From contig CAMEJH010000008.1 in assembly GCA_945919455.1 (NCBI GenBank), positions 1 through 39,086 of the forward strand: 39,086 bases of DNA, in the 5' to 3' direction. The notes under the pieces were generated by a model, which saw nothing but the letters and a program-made list of their open reading frames with translations, searched no databases and was not told where the DNA came from. A program made the position numbers and the translations under genes. The DNA is from an uncultured Clostridium sp. (GTDB taxonomy: Bacteria > Bacillota > Clostridia > TANB77 > CAG-508). Of the stretch, positions 1 to 8,948 are shown piece by piece (position 1 is the first letter of the stretch; every line of letters starts with the position of its first letter).

Positions 1-15
1 AGATTATTTAAAAAG

Positions 16-1197
16 TTACTTTTTTTCTTCTTTTGCTTTTGTTGGAATCTTAATTACTACTTCTGTACCTTTTCCAACTTCACTTTTAATATCTATACTT
101 CCACTATTTCTATCTAATAAATCTTTAGCAATTGAAAGTCCTAAACCTGTTCCTCCCATTTCTCTACTGCGAGCCTTATCTACTCTATAGAACCTTTCAA
201 ATATTCTTCCTAAATCTTCTTCTGGTATTCCTATTCCATTGTCAAATATCTTTATATAAGCATCATTATATACAAATCCTACATATATTTTTATTTCACC
301 ATTATCTTTTGTATATTTTATACTATTTGTCAATATATTTAGTACTACTCTCTCAATATCGTCTTTATCAGCATATACAGGTGGTACATCTGCTGTTACA
401 AAACACTTTACTTCATGGTTTTTCTTTTTAATTTCTATTGCTAGCTTGTCCTGACATTTTTTTACTAATTCGCCTAAATCGAATAACTCTTTTTGTGCTA
501 CATCTCTATTACTATCATTTTTAGATAAAGTAAGTAAGTCAGTTACAAGTTTGGCCATTCTTCTTGCTTCTGATGCAATTACACTTAAGAATTTACTTTG
601 TGTTTCTTTGTCATATTCTTCTTCTAATAATGTATCAGCATATCCCATTATTGAAGTTATTGGTGTTTTTAGTTCATGCGATACATCTGCAATAAATTCT
701 TTTCTCATGTTATCCAGTTTTACATGTTCTGTTATATCCTGTATCACAACAATTACACCAACTGTCCTATCATTTTCTTTTTTAAATGGTGCAAAATATG
801 CATTTACAAATCTATCTTCTATTTGAAATCTTTCTTCTGTTTTAGTCCAATTCTCAAGATATATTATTTTTTCTAGGTTTATGTTTAAATGGAATTTTTC
901 AAATATGTCTTCAAAAGTTTTATGATTAGGTTGTACATTCAATAACTTCTGTGCTGCAGGATTTATTAATATTATTTTTCCATCTCTATCAAATGCTATA
1001 ATTCCATCTGTCATATGTAGAAAAATACTATTGTTTATATCTAAATCATCATTTGTTACTCCTGCACCTTTTATTAATCTAGTTCTTGGAAACATTATTT
1101 TTTGTTTTAAATATTTTTTTATTAAAATTATGCTAACTATTAGAACAGCTATGTCTATCACTATTACTAATATTGCCATTTGAAGTTCTCCTAGCAT
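16..1197 (-). CDS. PAS-domain sensor histidine kinase (PhoR/WalK-like)
   Basis: Membrane sensor kinase of a two-component system, 393 residues. One hydrophobic segment near residues 7-27 is followed directly by a PAS-like region (about 55-160), with no extracellular loop and no obvious HAMP domain. The HisKA motif HELKTPITS places the phospho-acceptor at His174. The ATPase domain shows the N box (NILTNSIKYT), the G1 box (DNGIGIPEED) and the G2 box (GGTGLGLSIAKDLL). The start ATG lies behind AAAAGGTG and overlaps the end of murG by 7 bases, so the kinase is translated from the murG message. No regulator is adjacent; the OmpR-type regulator at 16990-17742 is the only candidate partner in the window. 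Coupling to the murein operon suggests an envelope signal, but that is inference. Confidence 0.93.
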   Translation of the reverse strand: MLGELQMAILVIVIDIAVLIVSIILIKKYLKQKIMFPRTRLIKGAGVTNDDLDINNSIFLHMTDGIIAFDRDGKIILINPAAQKLLNVQPNHKTFEDIFEKFHLNINLEKIIYLENWTKTEERFQIEDRFVNAYFAPFKKENDRTVGVIVVIQDITEHVKLDNMRKEFIADVSHELKTPITSIMGYADTLLEEEYDKETQSKFLSVIASEARRMAKLVTDLLTLSKNDSNRDVAQKELFDLGELVKKCQDKLAIEIKKKNHEVKCFVTADVPPVYADKDDIERVVLNILTNSIKYTKDNGEIKIYVGFVYNDAYIKIFDNGIGIPEEDLGRIFERFYRVDKARSREMGGTGLGLSIAKDLLDRNSGSIDIKSEVGKGTEVVIKIPTKAKEEKK

Positions 1198-2321
1198 TTT
1201 TTATCACCTTTTAATACCTTTTTTATTTCTTTATATATTTTTTGTTGTACATTTCTTACTGACTTAGTTAAAGCTTTTTCTCCCATTTTTTTCATTAATT
1301 CAGGAGTTTCAATTATTCTTTTTATTTCTTCATTTAAGTTATCTGTAGTTAGTTCATCATTTAGAATTATTTTTGCAGCTCCTACATCTTCTAATACTTT
1401 TGCATTATATAATTGATGATTTTGGCTTACATTTGGTAATGGGACTAATATTGATGGTTTTCCTAAATTCGAAATTTCTGTAATTGTCATTGCTCCACTT
1501 CGTGCAACTATTATATTTGATATATTCATTATTTCTTCCATATTATATATATATGGTAAAATCTTAGCATTTTTTATGTTATTTATATTTATTTCTTTCT
1601 TTGATAATTCACATTTTATTATATCAAATTGTTTTGGACCAGTTGCCCATATTATTTGATAATTTATATTTAATTTGTTTTCTATTATACCAATTATTGC
1701 TTCATTTATTTTCTGGGCACCTTGACTTCCGCCAAATATTAATACTATTGGTTTATCATCATTTAATTCTAAAGTTTTTAGTATCTTCTCTTTTTCTTCT
1801 TTTGTATAATCTCTTTTTTCTATTTTTACAGGAGTACCTGTAAATACAATATTTTTAGCATTTGGAATTCTTTTTCTAGCTTCTTCAAATGAAATTAATA
1901 CAGTATCTACTTTTTTTGATAGCATTTTTGTAGCCTTTCCTGGAAAAGCATTGCTTTCATGTAATATTACAGGTATCTTTTCTTTTTTGGCTGCCCAAAC
2001 AACAGGTCCACAAATATATCCCCCAGCTCCAACTATTATATCAGGTTTAAATTCTTGTATTATTTTTCTTGCTTTTCCTGTTGCTTTTAGAGTTGTATAC
2101 ATCTTTTTAAAATTAGATATTGATATTTGTTTACTTAATCCATATGCCTCTATTGTTTTTAATTCATAACCAGCTCTTGGTACTAAATCATTTTCTAAAC
2201 CTCTTTTAGTACCAATAAACATTATTTTAGAATCCTTTTCTTCTTCTTTTATTTTATTTGCAATTGCAATACCTGGATTTATATGTCCAGCTGTTCCAGC
2301 TGCTGCTATTATAACTTTCAT
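1191..2321 (-). CDS. murG: UDP-GlcNAc:undecaprenyl-PP-MurNAc-pentapeptide transferase MurG
   Basis: Converts lipid I to lipid II on the inner face of the membrane, the last cytoplasmic step of murein precursor synthesis. The length of 376 residues is normal for the GT28 family. The N-terminal glycine loop AGTAGHINPGIAIA binds the lipid-linked acceptor, the second-domain loop GGSQGAQKINEAI is typical, and the C-terminal ITEISNLGKPSILVPLP block is the UDP-GlcNAc site. The start ATG follows AGAAAGGA at good spacing. It lies 22 bases after ftsW and overlaps the downstream kinase by 7 bases, so mraY-ftsW-murG-kinase read as one operon. MurD and MurB, often near murG, are not present. Confidence 0.97.
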   Translation of the reverse strand: MKVIIAAAGTAGHINPGIAIANKIKEEEKDSKIMFIGTKRGLENDLVPRAGYELKTIEAYGLSKQISISNFKKMYTTLKATGKARKIIQEFKPDIIVGAGGYICGPVVWAAKKEKIPVILHESNAFPGKATKMLSKKVDTVLISFEEARKRIPNAKNIVFTGTPVKIEKRDYTKEEKEKILKTLELNDDKPIVLIFGGSQGAQKINEAIIGIIENKLNINYQIIWATGPKQFDIIKCELSKKEININNIKNAKILPYIYNMEEIMNISNIIVARSGAMTITEISNLGKPSILVPLPNVSQNHQLYNAKVLEDVGAAKIILNDELTTDNLNEEIKRIIETPELMKKMGEKALTKSVRNVQQKIYKEIKKVLKGDKKC

Positions 2322-2343
2322 TACATTATCCTTTCTAAACTTT

Positions 2344-3507
2344 TTATTGTTTTGAGCTAGCTCTTGATATACTCAGTAACACACCTACCTCACATAATAA
2401 AATAAATAAAGCTGTTCCTCCATAACTAAAGAATGGTAATTGCATTCCTGTTGCTGGTACTGATGATGTTACAACTGCTACATTTATAATTGCTTGTATT
2501 CCAACTAATGTAGTTATTCCTATTGCAACTAAACTTCCAAACATATCTGGAGCTTTCATTGCTATTAAAATTCCTCTCCAAATAAATATTGCAAACAATA
2601 CAAATACTAGTAAGCATCCAGCAAAACCAAGCTCTTCTGCAAGAACTGAAAATATAAAATCATTATGTGGCTCTGGTAAGTATAAATATTTTTGCCTACT
2701 ATCACCTAAACCCGTTCCAAATAGTCCTCCTGAGCCTATAGCATATAAACTTTGTATAACTTGCCATCCATCGCCTGTTGCATTTTTCCAAGGATCCATA
2801 AAAGTTGTAATTCTTGTTACTATATATTGAAATTTTTCTTGAAATTTTTCATTTACGAAAAATAAAATTGTAGCAATTGATCCTATTCCTCCTGCAGCAA
2901 CTATTCCACTTAATAAAAACTGCCAAAACTTGCATCCAGCAACAATCATCATAACACAGCATGTTATTATTATTACAATTGATGTACTTAAATGTGGCTC
3001 TAAAATTAGGAGAGCTATTATAGGTACTAAACAAATAGCATGTTTTACTAGCCCTTTAATAAAACTTCCTAATTCATTTCTGTTTTTCACTAATATTCCA
3101 GCATAAAAAACAATCATTAAAAATTTTACAATTTCTGAAGGCTGAAATGATAAGGTTGAAGTTATATATATCCATCTTTTTGCACCTTTACTTTCAGTAC
3201 CAACAATCAATACCGCAACTAGTAAAAGTACAGATATCCACCAAGCATGTTTATAAAACTTTTGATATATTCTATAATCTATTTTTGATACTATGTACAT
3301 TCCAAATAATCCAAGTACAGCAAATACTAGTTGTCTTAAAAAAAAGTGATAACTATTACCATACTTTTGCAAAGAAGTTGGTGAACTTGCTGACAAAACC
3401 ATTACTAGACCAATTGATAATAACAATAATACTGTTATTACCAATGTAAAGTCTACTGGATTATTTAAAAAACTAGAAAAACCTTTTATTTTTCTCTTTT
3501 CTGCCAT
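2344..3507 (-). CDS. ftsW: SEDS-family peptidoglycan polymerase FtsW (or SpoVE)
   Basis: Polytopic membrane protein of the SEDS family, 387 residues with about ten hydrophobic segments. SEDS proteins polymerise glycan strands from lipid II together with a class B PBP. Family blocks are visible: EPHLSTSIVI in the middle, PEPHNDFIFSVLAEELGF in the large loop, and SYGGTALFI near the C-terminus. It starts with ATG behind AGAAAGGAAAATAAA. Its position between mraY and murG is the classical place of ftsW; in sporulating Firmicutes the paralogue at this locus is often spoVE, and sequence alone does not separate the two. A likely partner is the transpeptidase at 11430-13325. Confidence 0.93.
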   Translation of the reverse strand: MAEKRKIKGFSSFLNNPVDFTLVITVLLLLSIGLVMVLSASSPTSLQKYGNSYHFFLRQLVFAVLGLFGMYIVSKIDYRIYQKFYKHAWWISVLLLVAVLIVGTESKGAKRWIYITSTLSFQPSEIVKFLMIVFYAGILVKNRNELGSFIKGLVKHAICLVPIIALLILEPHLSTSIVIIITCCVMMIVAGCKFWQFLLSGIVAAGGIGSIATILFFVNEKFQEKFQYIVTRITTFMDPWKNATGDGWQVIQSLYAIGSGGLFGTGLGDSRQKYLYLPEPHNDFIFSVLAEELGFAGCLLVFVLFAIFIWRGILIAMKAPDMFGSLVAIGITTLVGIQAIINVAVVTSSVPATGMQLPFFSYGGTALFILLCEVGVLLSISRASSKQ

Positions 3508-3545
3508 TTTATTTTCCTTTCTCTAATGTTTTATTCTTTTGTTTA

Positions 3546-4523
3546 TTATATAATTTGTAATCCTACTATACATACTATTAATGTTATTACACTAAATACC
3601 ATTACTACTTTATTTTCTCTCCAACCAGATAATTCAAAATGATGATGTATTGGTGCCATTTTAAATACTCTTTTTCCGGTTTTCTTAAAGCAAGCTACTT
3701 GAATTATTACTGAAATTGTTTCTATTACAGGTATTAATGCAATTACAATTAAAATTAGTGGCATTTTTAGATATAGAGCTATTCCTGAAATGACTCCTCC
3801 TAAAAATAATGATCCAGTATCTCCCATAAATGCTTTTGCAGGGTAAATATTAAACATTAAAAATCCTAAAACAGCTCCTATAACAATTGCACCAAAAACA
3901 ACTATCTCTTTTACTCCAAATATTGTTGCAATAACAGTTAAACATGTAATTATTATTGTACAAACACTTGAAGATAAACCATCAATTCCATCTGTTAGAT
4001 TGACTGCATTTGTTGTTGCTAATATTACCAATATTGCAAATGGTATATATGCATATATAGGAATATTTATATATTCTTTCATTATTGGTATATATGTTTC
4101 TGTTCCTAAGTTTAGACCTTTAACTAAATATAATACAAATATAACTGATATTAGTAGTAATCCTAACATCTTTAGGCTTGGTTTTAAACCCTTTGTATTT
4201 TTTAAAACTAGCTTTTTAAAATCATCTACAAAGCCAATTATTCCAAATCCCATTGTTAGTCCTAATATTGGTAATAAGCTTTGTGCTAATTCTGCATCTT
4301 TTGCCTTATAATAAACATATGCAGCAATTGTTACAATTATTATTCCTAACATTATAATTATTCCGCCCATTGTTGGTGTTCCTTGTTTTTTTAAATGAGA
4401 TTCTGGGCCATCATCTCTTTCTATTTGTCCTACTTTAAATTTTCTTAATATTGGTATTACTATTGCTCCTAAAACTACAGTTATTGCAAACGATAGTAAT
4501 AATAATTTTGTTTGAAAATCCAA
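3546..4523 (-). CDS. mraY: Phospho-N-acetylmuramoyl-pentapeptide transferase MraY
   Basis: Transfers phospho-MurNAc-pentapeptide to undecaprenyl phosphate, making lipid I. About ten membrane helices are present. Diagnostic motifs are GFVDDFKK (the first Asp pair), NLTDGIDGL, FMGDTGSLFLGG and the histidine-rich loop PIHHHFELSGW. The reading frame can begin at a TTG at 4532, but the AGAAAGG ribosome site touches that codon. The next TTG, ending at 4523, has a 9-base gap and gives MDFQTKLLL, so I chose it; both candidates are TTG, and no ATG lies close by. It follows murE by about 25 bases and belongs to the same operon. Confidence 0.95.
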   Translation of the reverse strand: MDFQTKLLLLSFAITVVLGAIVIPILRKFKVGQIERDDGPESHLKKQGTPTMGGIIIMLGIIIVTIAAYVYYKAKDAELAQSLLPILGLTMGFGIIGFVDDFKKLVLKNTKGLKPSLKMLGLLLISVIFVLYLVKGLNLGTETYIPIMKEYINIPIYAYIPFAILVILATTNAVNLTDGIDGLSSSVCTIIITCLTVIATIFGVKEIVVFGAIVIGAVLGFLMFNIYPAKAFMGDTGSLFLGGVISGIALYLKMPLILIVIALIPVIETISVIIQVACFKKTGKRVFKMAPIHHHFELSGWRENKVVMVFSVITLIVCIVGLQII

Positions 4524-4548
4524 TTTAATCAACCTTTCTTCTGTTAAA

Positions 4549-6012
4549 TTAATCTATTATTTCATTTACTATAATTCTTTCATCATATGGAAGTTTCTCT
4601 CCATTTATTTCTTGATATGGCTCATGTCCTTTTCCTGCAAGAACTATTATGTCTAATTTTGTAGCCATTGCTATTGCTTCTTTTATTGCTTCTGTTCTAT
4701 CAACTACTACTTTATAATTTCCTTTTGTCTTTTTTATTCCTTCTTCAATCTCTCTTACAATAGTTTCTGGATCTTCTGTACGTGGATTATCAGATGTTAT
4801 AAATGTAAAATCTGCTATCCTTCCAGATATTTCTCCCATTATAGGTCTTTTTCCTTTATCTCTATCTCCACCACATCCAAATACAGAAATTACTTTTCCT
4901 CTTGTATAGCTTTTTACTGCTGATAATATATTTTGCAAACTTTCTGGAGAATGTGCATAATCTATCATTATTGGTATTTCTTTTTTATTAGGTACCATTT
5001 CTGATCTTCCTGGCACTCTTATATCAGCTAATGCTTCTATTACTTTATCTGATGGAATTCCTAATTTTTTAGCAACACATATTGCAGCTAAAGAATTGTA
5101 TACACTAAATCTTCCTGGTATGCTTACTTTAACCCTTTCATTTCTATCAGAAATTTTTACTCTAAAATCAACATAAGAATTTGTTATTGTTATATCTTTT
5201 GCAAGCACATCACAAGCATTGTCAATTCCATATGTCATTATATTATTGTCTGGAAATAGTTTAGGAATCTTTGATACTTGTAAATCGTCTACATTTATAA
5301 TTCCATTATCACACATTTTAAATAATTTTAGTTTTGATTCAAAATAGTCTTTCATGTCTGGATGTTCTTTCTCACTTATATGATCTTCTGAAAAGTTTGT
5401 AAATACTACAACATCAAATTGGCAACCATCTACTCTATGCAATTTCAAACTTTGAGAAGATACTTCCATAACTGCATATTCTACACCTTGTTTAACCATT
5501 TCTGCAAATGTTTTTTGTAATTCTATACTTTCAGGAGTTGTTCTACTACTTTCTGACATCATTTTTCCATTTATATATGTTGCAATTGTTCCTATTAGTC
5601 CTACTTTATGCCCTGCTTTTTCTAAAATTTCTTTTATCATAAATGTTGTTGTGGTTTTTCCTTTTGTTCCTGTTACTCCTATTAATTTAAATTTTTTTGA
5701 AGGATTTCCATAATAGTTGCAACTACATTTTGCTAATGCCTCTCTTGTGTCTTTTGTCATTATTAATGTTACATCTTCAGGTAATTTTATTGTTTTCAAA
5801 TCACATCCTTCTTGTACCATTACTACTTTTGCTCCTGATTTTATTGCATCATTTACATATGAATGCCCATCTGTGCTGAAACCTTTAATTGCAACAAACA
5901 TATATCCTTCTTTTATTTCTTTTGAGTTGCTTTCTAATCCTTTTACATCTATATCTAAATTTCCTTTTGCTTTTAACCCTTCTATTCCTATTAAAATTTT
6001 CTTCAATTCCAT
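4549..6012 (-). CDS. murE: UDP-MurNAc-L-Ala-D-Glu:meso-diaminopimelate ligase MurE
   Basis: ATP-dependent Mur ligase adding the third peptide residue, 487 residues as usual. The P-loop reads GVTGTKGKTTTTFMI. The central domain contains TTPESIELQ and the carbamyl-lysine region EVSSQSLKLHRVDG. The C-terminal domain carries DNPRTEDP, the sequence that selects meso-DAP rather than lysine, so the wall is predicted to be DAP type. The start is an ATG behind AAGGAGAG. It is the first gene of the leftward operon murE-mraY-ftsW-murG-kinase. MurF, which normally follows murE, is absent from the window. Confidence 0.97.
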   Translation of the reverse strand: MELKKILIGIEGLKAKGNLDIDVKGLESNSKEIKEGYMFVAIKGFSTDGHSYVNDAIKSGAKVVMVQEGCDLKTIKLPEDVTLIMTKDTREALAKCSCNYYGNPSKKFKLIGVTGTKGKTTTTFMIKEILEKAGHKVGLIGTIATYINGKMMSESSRTTPESIELQKTFAEMVKQGVEYAVMEVSSQSLKLHRVDGCQFDVVVFTNFSEDHISEKEHPDMKDYFESKLKLFKMCDNGIINVDDLQVSKIPKLFPDNNIMTYGIDNACDVLAKDITITNSYVDFRVKISDRNERVKVSIPGRFSVYNSLAAICVAKKLGIPSDKVIEALADIRVPGRSEMVPNKKEIPIMIDYAHSPESLQNILSAVKSYTRGKVISVFGCGGDRDKGKRPIMGEISGRIADFTFITSDNPRTEDPETIVREIEEGIKKTKGNYKVVVDRTEAIKEAIAMATKLDIIVLAGKGHEPYQEINGEKLPYDERIIVNEIID

Positions 6013-6084
6013 AATTAATATTCTCTCCTTTTTCTTTTTTTACAAATATGACTTCCCTGTGGCAAAATTTCCTAATTTTATAAC

Positions 6085-6113
6085 ATTATATAACTAATTT
6101 TTGTTTTTGTATA
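6085..6113 (-). promoter_or_regulatory. Candidate promoter of the murE operon
   Basis: On the minus strand, TATACA (6108-6113) and TATAAT (6085-6090) are 17 bases apart, about 70 bases before the murE start codon. The -35 box is a weak match (4 of 6). It is the only good promoter-like pair between the terminator at 6129-6159 and murE. Confidence 0.5.
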
Positions 6114-6128
6114 GTATAAAAATGAAAA

Positions 6129-6159
6129 AAATCACTTAATTATATTTATTAAGTGATTT
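6129..6159 (-). terminator. Rho-independent terminator after dps
   Basis: Perfect 11-bp stem (aaatcacttaa / ttaagtgattt) with a 9-base loop, an A-run on its left and a T-run on its right. It starts about 13 bases past the dps stop codon, so it ends the dps transcript and separates it from the murE operon. Confidence 0.88.
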
Positions 6160-6171
6160 ATTTTTTTATGA

Positions 6172-6609
6172 TTATTTGATTGTTTCATTTAGCATCCATA
6201 GTTTTTTAGAGTAGTTTTGTAAATAAGCATCCATCATTGATGATGTGGCATAATCGGACTTATTTTCTGCCTCCTGTTTTATTTTAATTGCTTTTTGTTG
6301 TAATATTTGTAAATCTTTTATTACACTTTTTACTATTTCCAAACTCTTTATTTTTTCATTTTTGGCTTCTTGTATTTCTGAGTTTTGCATAAAGTCTTTC
6401 ATTGTTCCTAATGGCTGATATCCTAATGATAAAATATGCTCTGCAACTTCATCTATTTCTTCTCTCATTTCTTCATAGTATTCTTCTAGTTTTTCATGTG
6501 TTATGAAAAATCCTTTTCCCATCACATTCCAATGGTAATTTTGTAATTTTACTGTCATTACTTCTAAGTCTGCTAAAAATTCGTTCAAATTTTTTATGTT
6601 CTCTTCCAT
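6172..6609 (-). CDS. dps: Dps/ferritin-like iron-storage and stress protein
   Basis: Small four-helix Dps-type protein of 145 residues, close to the family norm. The first helix carries LQNYHWNVMGKGFFITHEKLEEYYEEMREEIDE split over two helices: the His/Asp/Glu residues of NYHWN, HEKLEEYYEE and EEIDEVAEHI are the inter-subunit ferroxidase ligands. Dps proteins oxidise and store iron with peroxide and protect DNA. There is no lysine-rich N-terminal tail, so direct DNA binding is uncertain. It starts with ATG behind AGAGAGG, 46 bases after fmt. It ends at a strong terminator. No convincing promoter or PerR box was found in the short gap, so it may be read partly from the rsmA-fmt message. Confidence 0.92.
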   Translation of the reverse strand: MEENIKNLNEFLADLEVMTVKLQNYHWNVMGKGFFITHEKLEEYYEEMREEIDEVAEHILSLGYQPLGTMKDFMQNSEIQEAKNEKIKSLEIVKSVIKDLQILQQKAIKIKQEAENKSDYATSSMMDAYLQNYSKKLWMLNETIK

Positions 6610-6655
6610 AATTATACCTCTCTTTCAGTATAATTATGTACAAAACCATTAGATT

Positions 6656-7594
6656 TTATTCGAATTTTTCTCCTACTTCTATTATATTTCCTCTAAGAAA
6701 GTCTTGTATGTTCATCTTTTTGGCATTTTCGCCTTGTATTTCTAATACCTTAATAATGCCATCTTTAGCTTTTATATATAATCCATCTTTACTATTAGAT
6801 TTTATTACAGTTCCTGGTTTAGCGTTTGAATCAACCTGCTCATCAACATCAACCTTCCAAAATTTAATCTTTTTTCCATTTAAGTATGAATATGTGCCCA
6901 TTATCGGATTTAATCCTCTAACAAGATTTTTTATTTCCTTAACAGTTTTATTATCCCAGTCTATTTTTGACATTTCTTTATCCAACATTGGTGCCATCGA
7001 AAACTCATCACCTTGTGGAATTCTAGGGGCTGTTCCTACTTCTATTTCTTTTAGTGTTTCTACTAAAAGTTTGCCTCCTATTTTAGATAATCTATTCCAA
7101 AGTTCTCCTGTAGTTTCATTTTCTCCTATTTCAATTTCTTCTTTTAATATCATGTCACCTGTATCCATTCCAATATCCATATACATTGTTGTGATTCCTG
7201 TTTTTTTATCTCCATTTAATACTGCCCATTGTATTGGTGCTGCTCCTCTATATTTAGGTAATAAAGAACCATGTACATTTATACATCCTAATTTAGGAAT
7301 ATCTAATATCTCTTGTGGTAATATTTTTCCATATGCTACTACACATATTACATCAGGTTTTAGTATTTTTATTTCTTCTATAAACTCTTCATTTTTTCTT
7401 ACTTTTTCTGGTTGATATATTTTTAAATCTTTTGACATTGCATATTCTTTTACAGGAGATGGAATCATTTTCATTCCTCTTCCTTTTGGTCTGTCAGGAT
7501 TTGTTACTACTCCTAAAATGTTATATCCTGCATTATATACCGCTTCTAAAGATTCTTTTGCAAAGTCTGGTGTTCCCATAAATACAATCTTCAT
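6656..7594 (-). CDS. fmt: Methionyl-tRNA formyltransferase
   Basis: Formylates the initiator Met-tRNA using 10-formyl-tetrahydrofolate, 312 residues as expected. The N-terminal Rossmann domain begins KIVFMGTPDFA. The formyl-transfer motif HGSLLPKYRGAAPIQWA and the DTGDMI block are intact, and a C-terminal tRNA-binding domain follows from about residue 205. Its ATG follows AGGAGAG, 24 bases after the end of rsmA, so rsmA-fmt form a transcription unit, possibly with dps. The def (peptide deformylase) and priA genes that often sit beside fmt are not here. Confidence 0.97.
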   Translation of the reverse strand: MKIVFMGTPDFAKESLEAVYNAGYNILGVVTNPDRPKGRGMKMIPSPVKEYAMSKDLKIYQPEKVRKNEEFIEEIKILKPDVICVVAYGKILPQEILDIPKLGCINVHGSLLPKYRGAAPIQWAVLNGDKKTGITTMYMDIGMDTGDMILKEEIEIGENETTGELWNRLSKIGGKLLVETLKEIEVGTAPRIPQGDEFSMAPMLDKEMSKIDWDNKTVKEIKNLVRGLNPIMGTYSYLNGKKIKFWKVDVDEQVDSNAKPGTVIKSNSKDGLYIKAKDGIIKVLEIQGENAKKMNIQDFLRGNIIEVGEKFE

Positions 7595-7618
7595 TTATAT
7601 CTCTCCTATCTCTAGCAA

Positions 7619-8479
7619 TTATTTACAAATTATTTTGGCTATATTGGCAAAATCTTGTAATGTTAAGTTTTCTGCTCTAACATTTTCATCTAAATTTAAT
7701 TTTTTTAGGATTTCTATTCCTTCTTGTTTACTCATAAATACTTTTGTATTTGTTAATGCATTTAATAATGTTTTTCTTCTTTGCATAAATGCACTTTTTA
7801 TTATCATAAACATTACTTTTGTATTTTCAATATCCACTGCTGGTTTATTTCTTAAAGTCATTTTAATTACTTCTGATGTAACTTCTGGTTCTGGAATAAA
7901 TGAACTATTTGGAACTTCCATTACTTTTTCTGATTCACAATAATAATATACTGTATATGTTATTGCTCCTGTATTTTTTCCGCCGGGTGTTTCTATTAGC
8001 CTATCAGCAACTTCTTTTTGTATCATTACTGTTATACTTTCTATGTCTAGTTTTTCTTCTAATAATTTCATTATTATTGGTGTTGTTATATAATATGGTA
8101 AGTTTGCTACTATTTTTACATTTTTTATTTTTTCATTTTCTTTGTTTGTTTTTATTATTTTGTTTAAATCTACTTTTAATACATCTTCATTTATTATTTC
8201 AAAATTCTGATAGTTTGAAAATCTGTCTTGTAAAATTTTTATCATCTTAGAATCTAATTCTATACATAAAACTTTACCAGCTTTTTCTAACAAATATTTT
8301 GTTAAAGTTCCTAGTCCCGGACCTATTTCTATTATCATATCTTCTTTAGATATTTCGCTACTATTTATAATATTTTCTACAACTTCGCTATTAATAAGAA
8401 AATTTTGTCCTAAGCTCTTATTTGCTCTTATATTATATCTTCTCATTATATTTTTTGTTTCTTCTAATATATTTTCCAT
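7619..8479 (-). CDS. rsmA: 16S rRNA adenine-N6 dimethyltransferase RsmA/KsgA
   Basis: Dimethylates the two adjacent adenines in the 3' terminal hairpin of 16S rRNA during late 30S assembly. Size is 286 residues. The N-terminal NKSLGQNFLIN block, the SAM-binding loop EIGPGLGTLTKYL and the catalytic NLPYYITTPI (NxPY) motif are intact, and the FMQRRKTLLNAL stretch of the C-terminal domain is typical. The start ATG follows AGAAAGGG. A free stretch of about 115 bases lies upstream, so its promoter is probably there. It is the first gene of an rsmA-fmt(-dps) unit. Confidence 0.97.
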   Translation of the reverse strand: MENILEETKNIMRRYNIRANKSLGQNFLINSEVVENIINSSEISKEDMIIEIGPGLGTLTKYLLEKAGKVLCIELDSKMIKILQDRFSNYQNFEIINEDVLKVDLNKIIKTNKENEKIKNVKIVANLPYYITTPIIMKLLEEKLDIESITVMIQKEVADRLIETPGGKNTGAITYTVYYYCESEKVMEVPNSSFIPEPEVTSEVIKMTLRNKPAVDIENTKVMFMIIKSAFMQRRKTLLNALTNTKVFMSKQEGIEILKKLNLDENVRAENLTLQDFANIAKIICK

Positions 8480-8565
8480 ATTTTACCCTTTCTTGTACTA
8501 ATATATTATACTTGTTTTTATACTTTTTTTCAAGTTTTATAAATATTTAAATTTGGGATTTTTGC

Positions 8566-8606
8566 AATATTATGTAAGCTAACGAAAAATTATTTTACAT
8601 AATATT
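8566..8606 (-). terminator. Stem-loop over the yraN stop codon
   Basis: A 12-bp perfect inverted repeat (aatattatgtaa 8566-8577; ttacataatatt 8595-8606) with a 17-base loop includes the yraN stop codon. No clear T-run follows on the minus strand, so it may be a processing or 3'-protecting structure rather than a classical terminator. Confidence 0.45.
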
Positions 8607-8948
8607 TTTAATATGATTAATTCTATATTTTCCATCTATAATATATATCTCAATAACATCAAATCTAACACTACAATTTTGCAATCTGTTTAATTGCAAA
8701 AATACTTTAGCTGCAGTTTTAATATGATTCTTCTTCATATTTCCTACTGCCATTGCAGGAGTCCCATATTTTAGATTACTTCTAGTTTTTACTTCAACAA
8801 AAATAATACATTGTTCTTTTTTAGCAATAATGTCTATTTCACCTCTTTTGGTATAAAAATTAGTAGCTATAATTTTATATTCTTTATCTATAAGGTATTT
8901 TTGTGCCAGTTTTTCTCCTATTATTCCAATTTTTCTTTTATTTATCAT
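8595..8948 (-). CDS. YraN-family endonuclease-fold protein
   Basis: Short protein of the UPF0102/YraN family, 117 residues. The restriction-endonuclease-like core is visible: GEKLAQKYL at the start, then KRGEIDIIAK followed by IIFVEVKTRS, giving the D...E-x-K triad expected of the fold. The family's cellular role is not settled; its regular place next to comM and dprA hints at DNA processing. The ATG begins on the base right after the dprA stop codon and uses GGAGAAATT inside the end of dprA, so translation is coupled. It is the last gene of comM-dprA-yraN. Confidence 0.9.
   Translation of the reverse strand: MINKRKIGIIGEKLAQKYLIDKEYKIIATNFYTKRGEIDIIAKKEQCIIFVEVKTRSNLKYGTPAMAVGNMKKNHIKTAAKVFLQLNRLQNCSVRFDVIEIYIIDGKYRINHIKNIM

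Noticed and set aside
6610..6655. PerR-like AT palindrome (taattatgtac region) before dps
   Set aside because: The match to the PerR box is partial and no promoter could be placed with it in the short gap after fmt.
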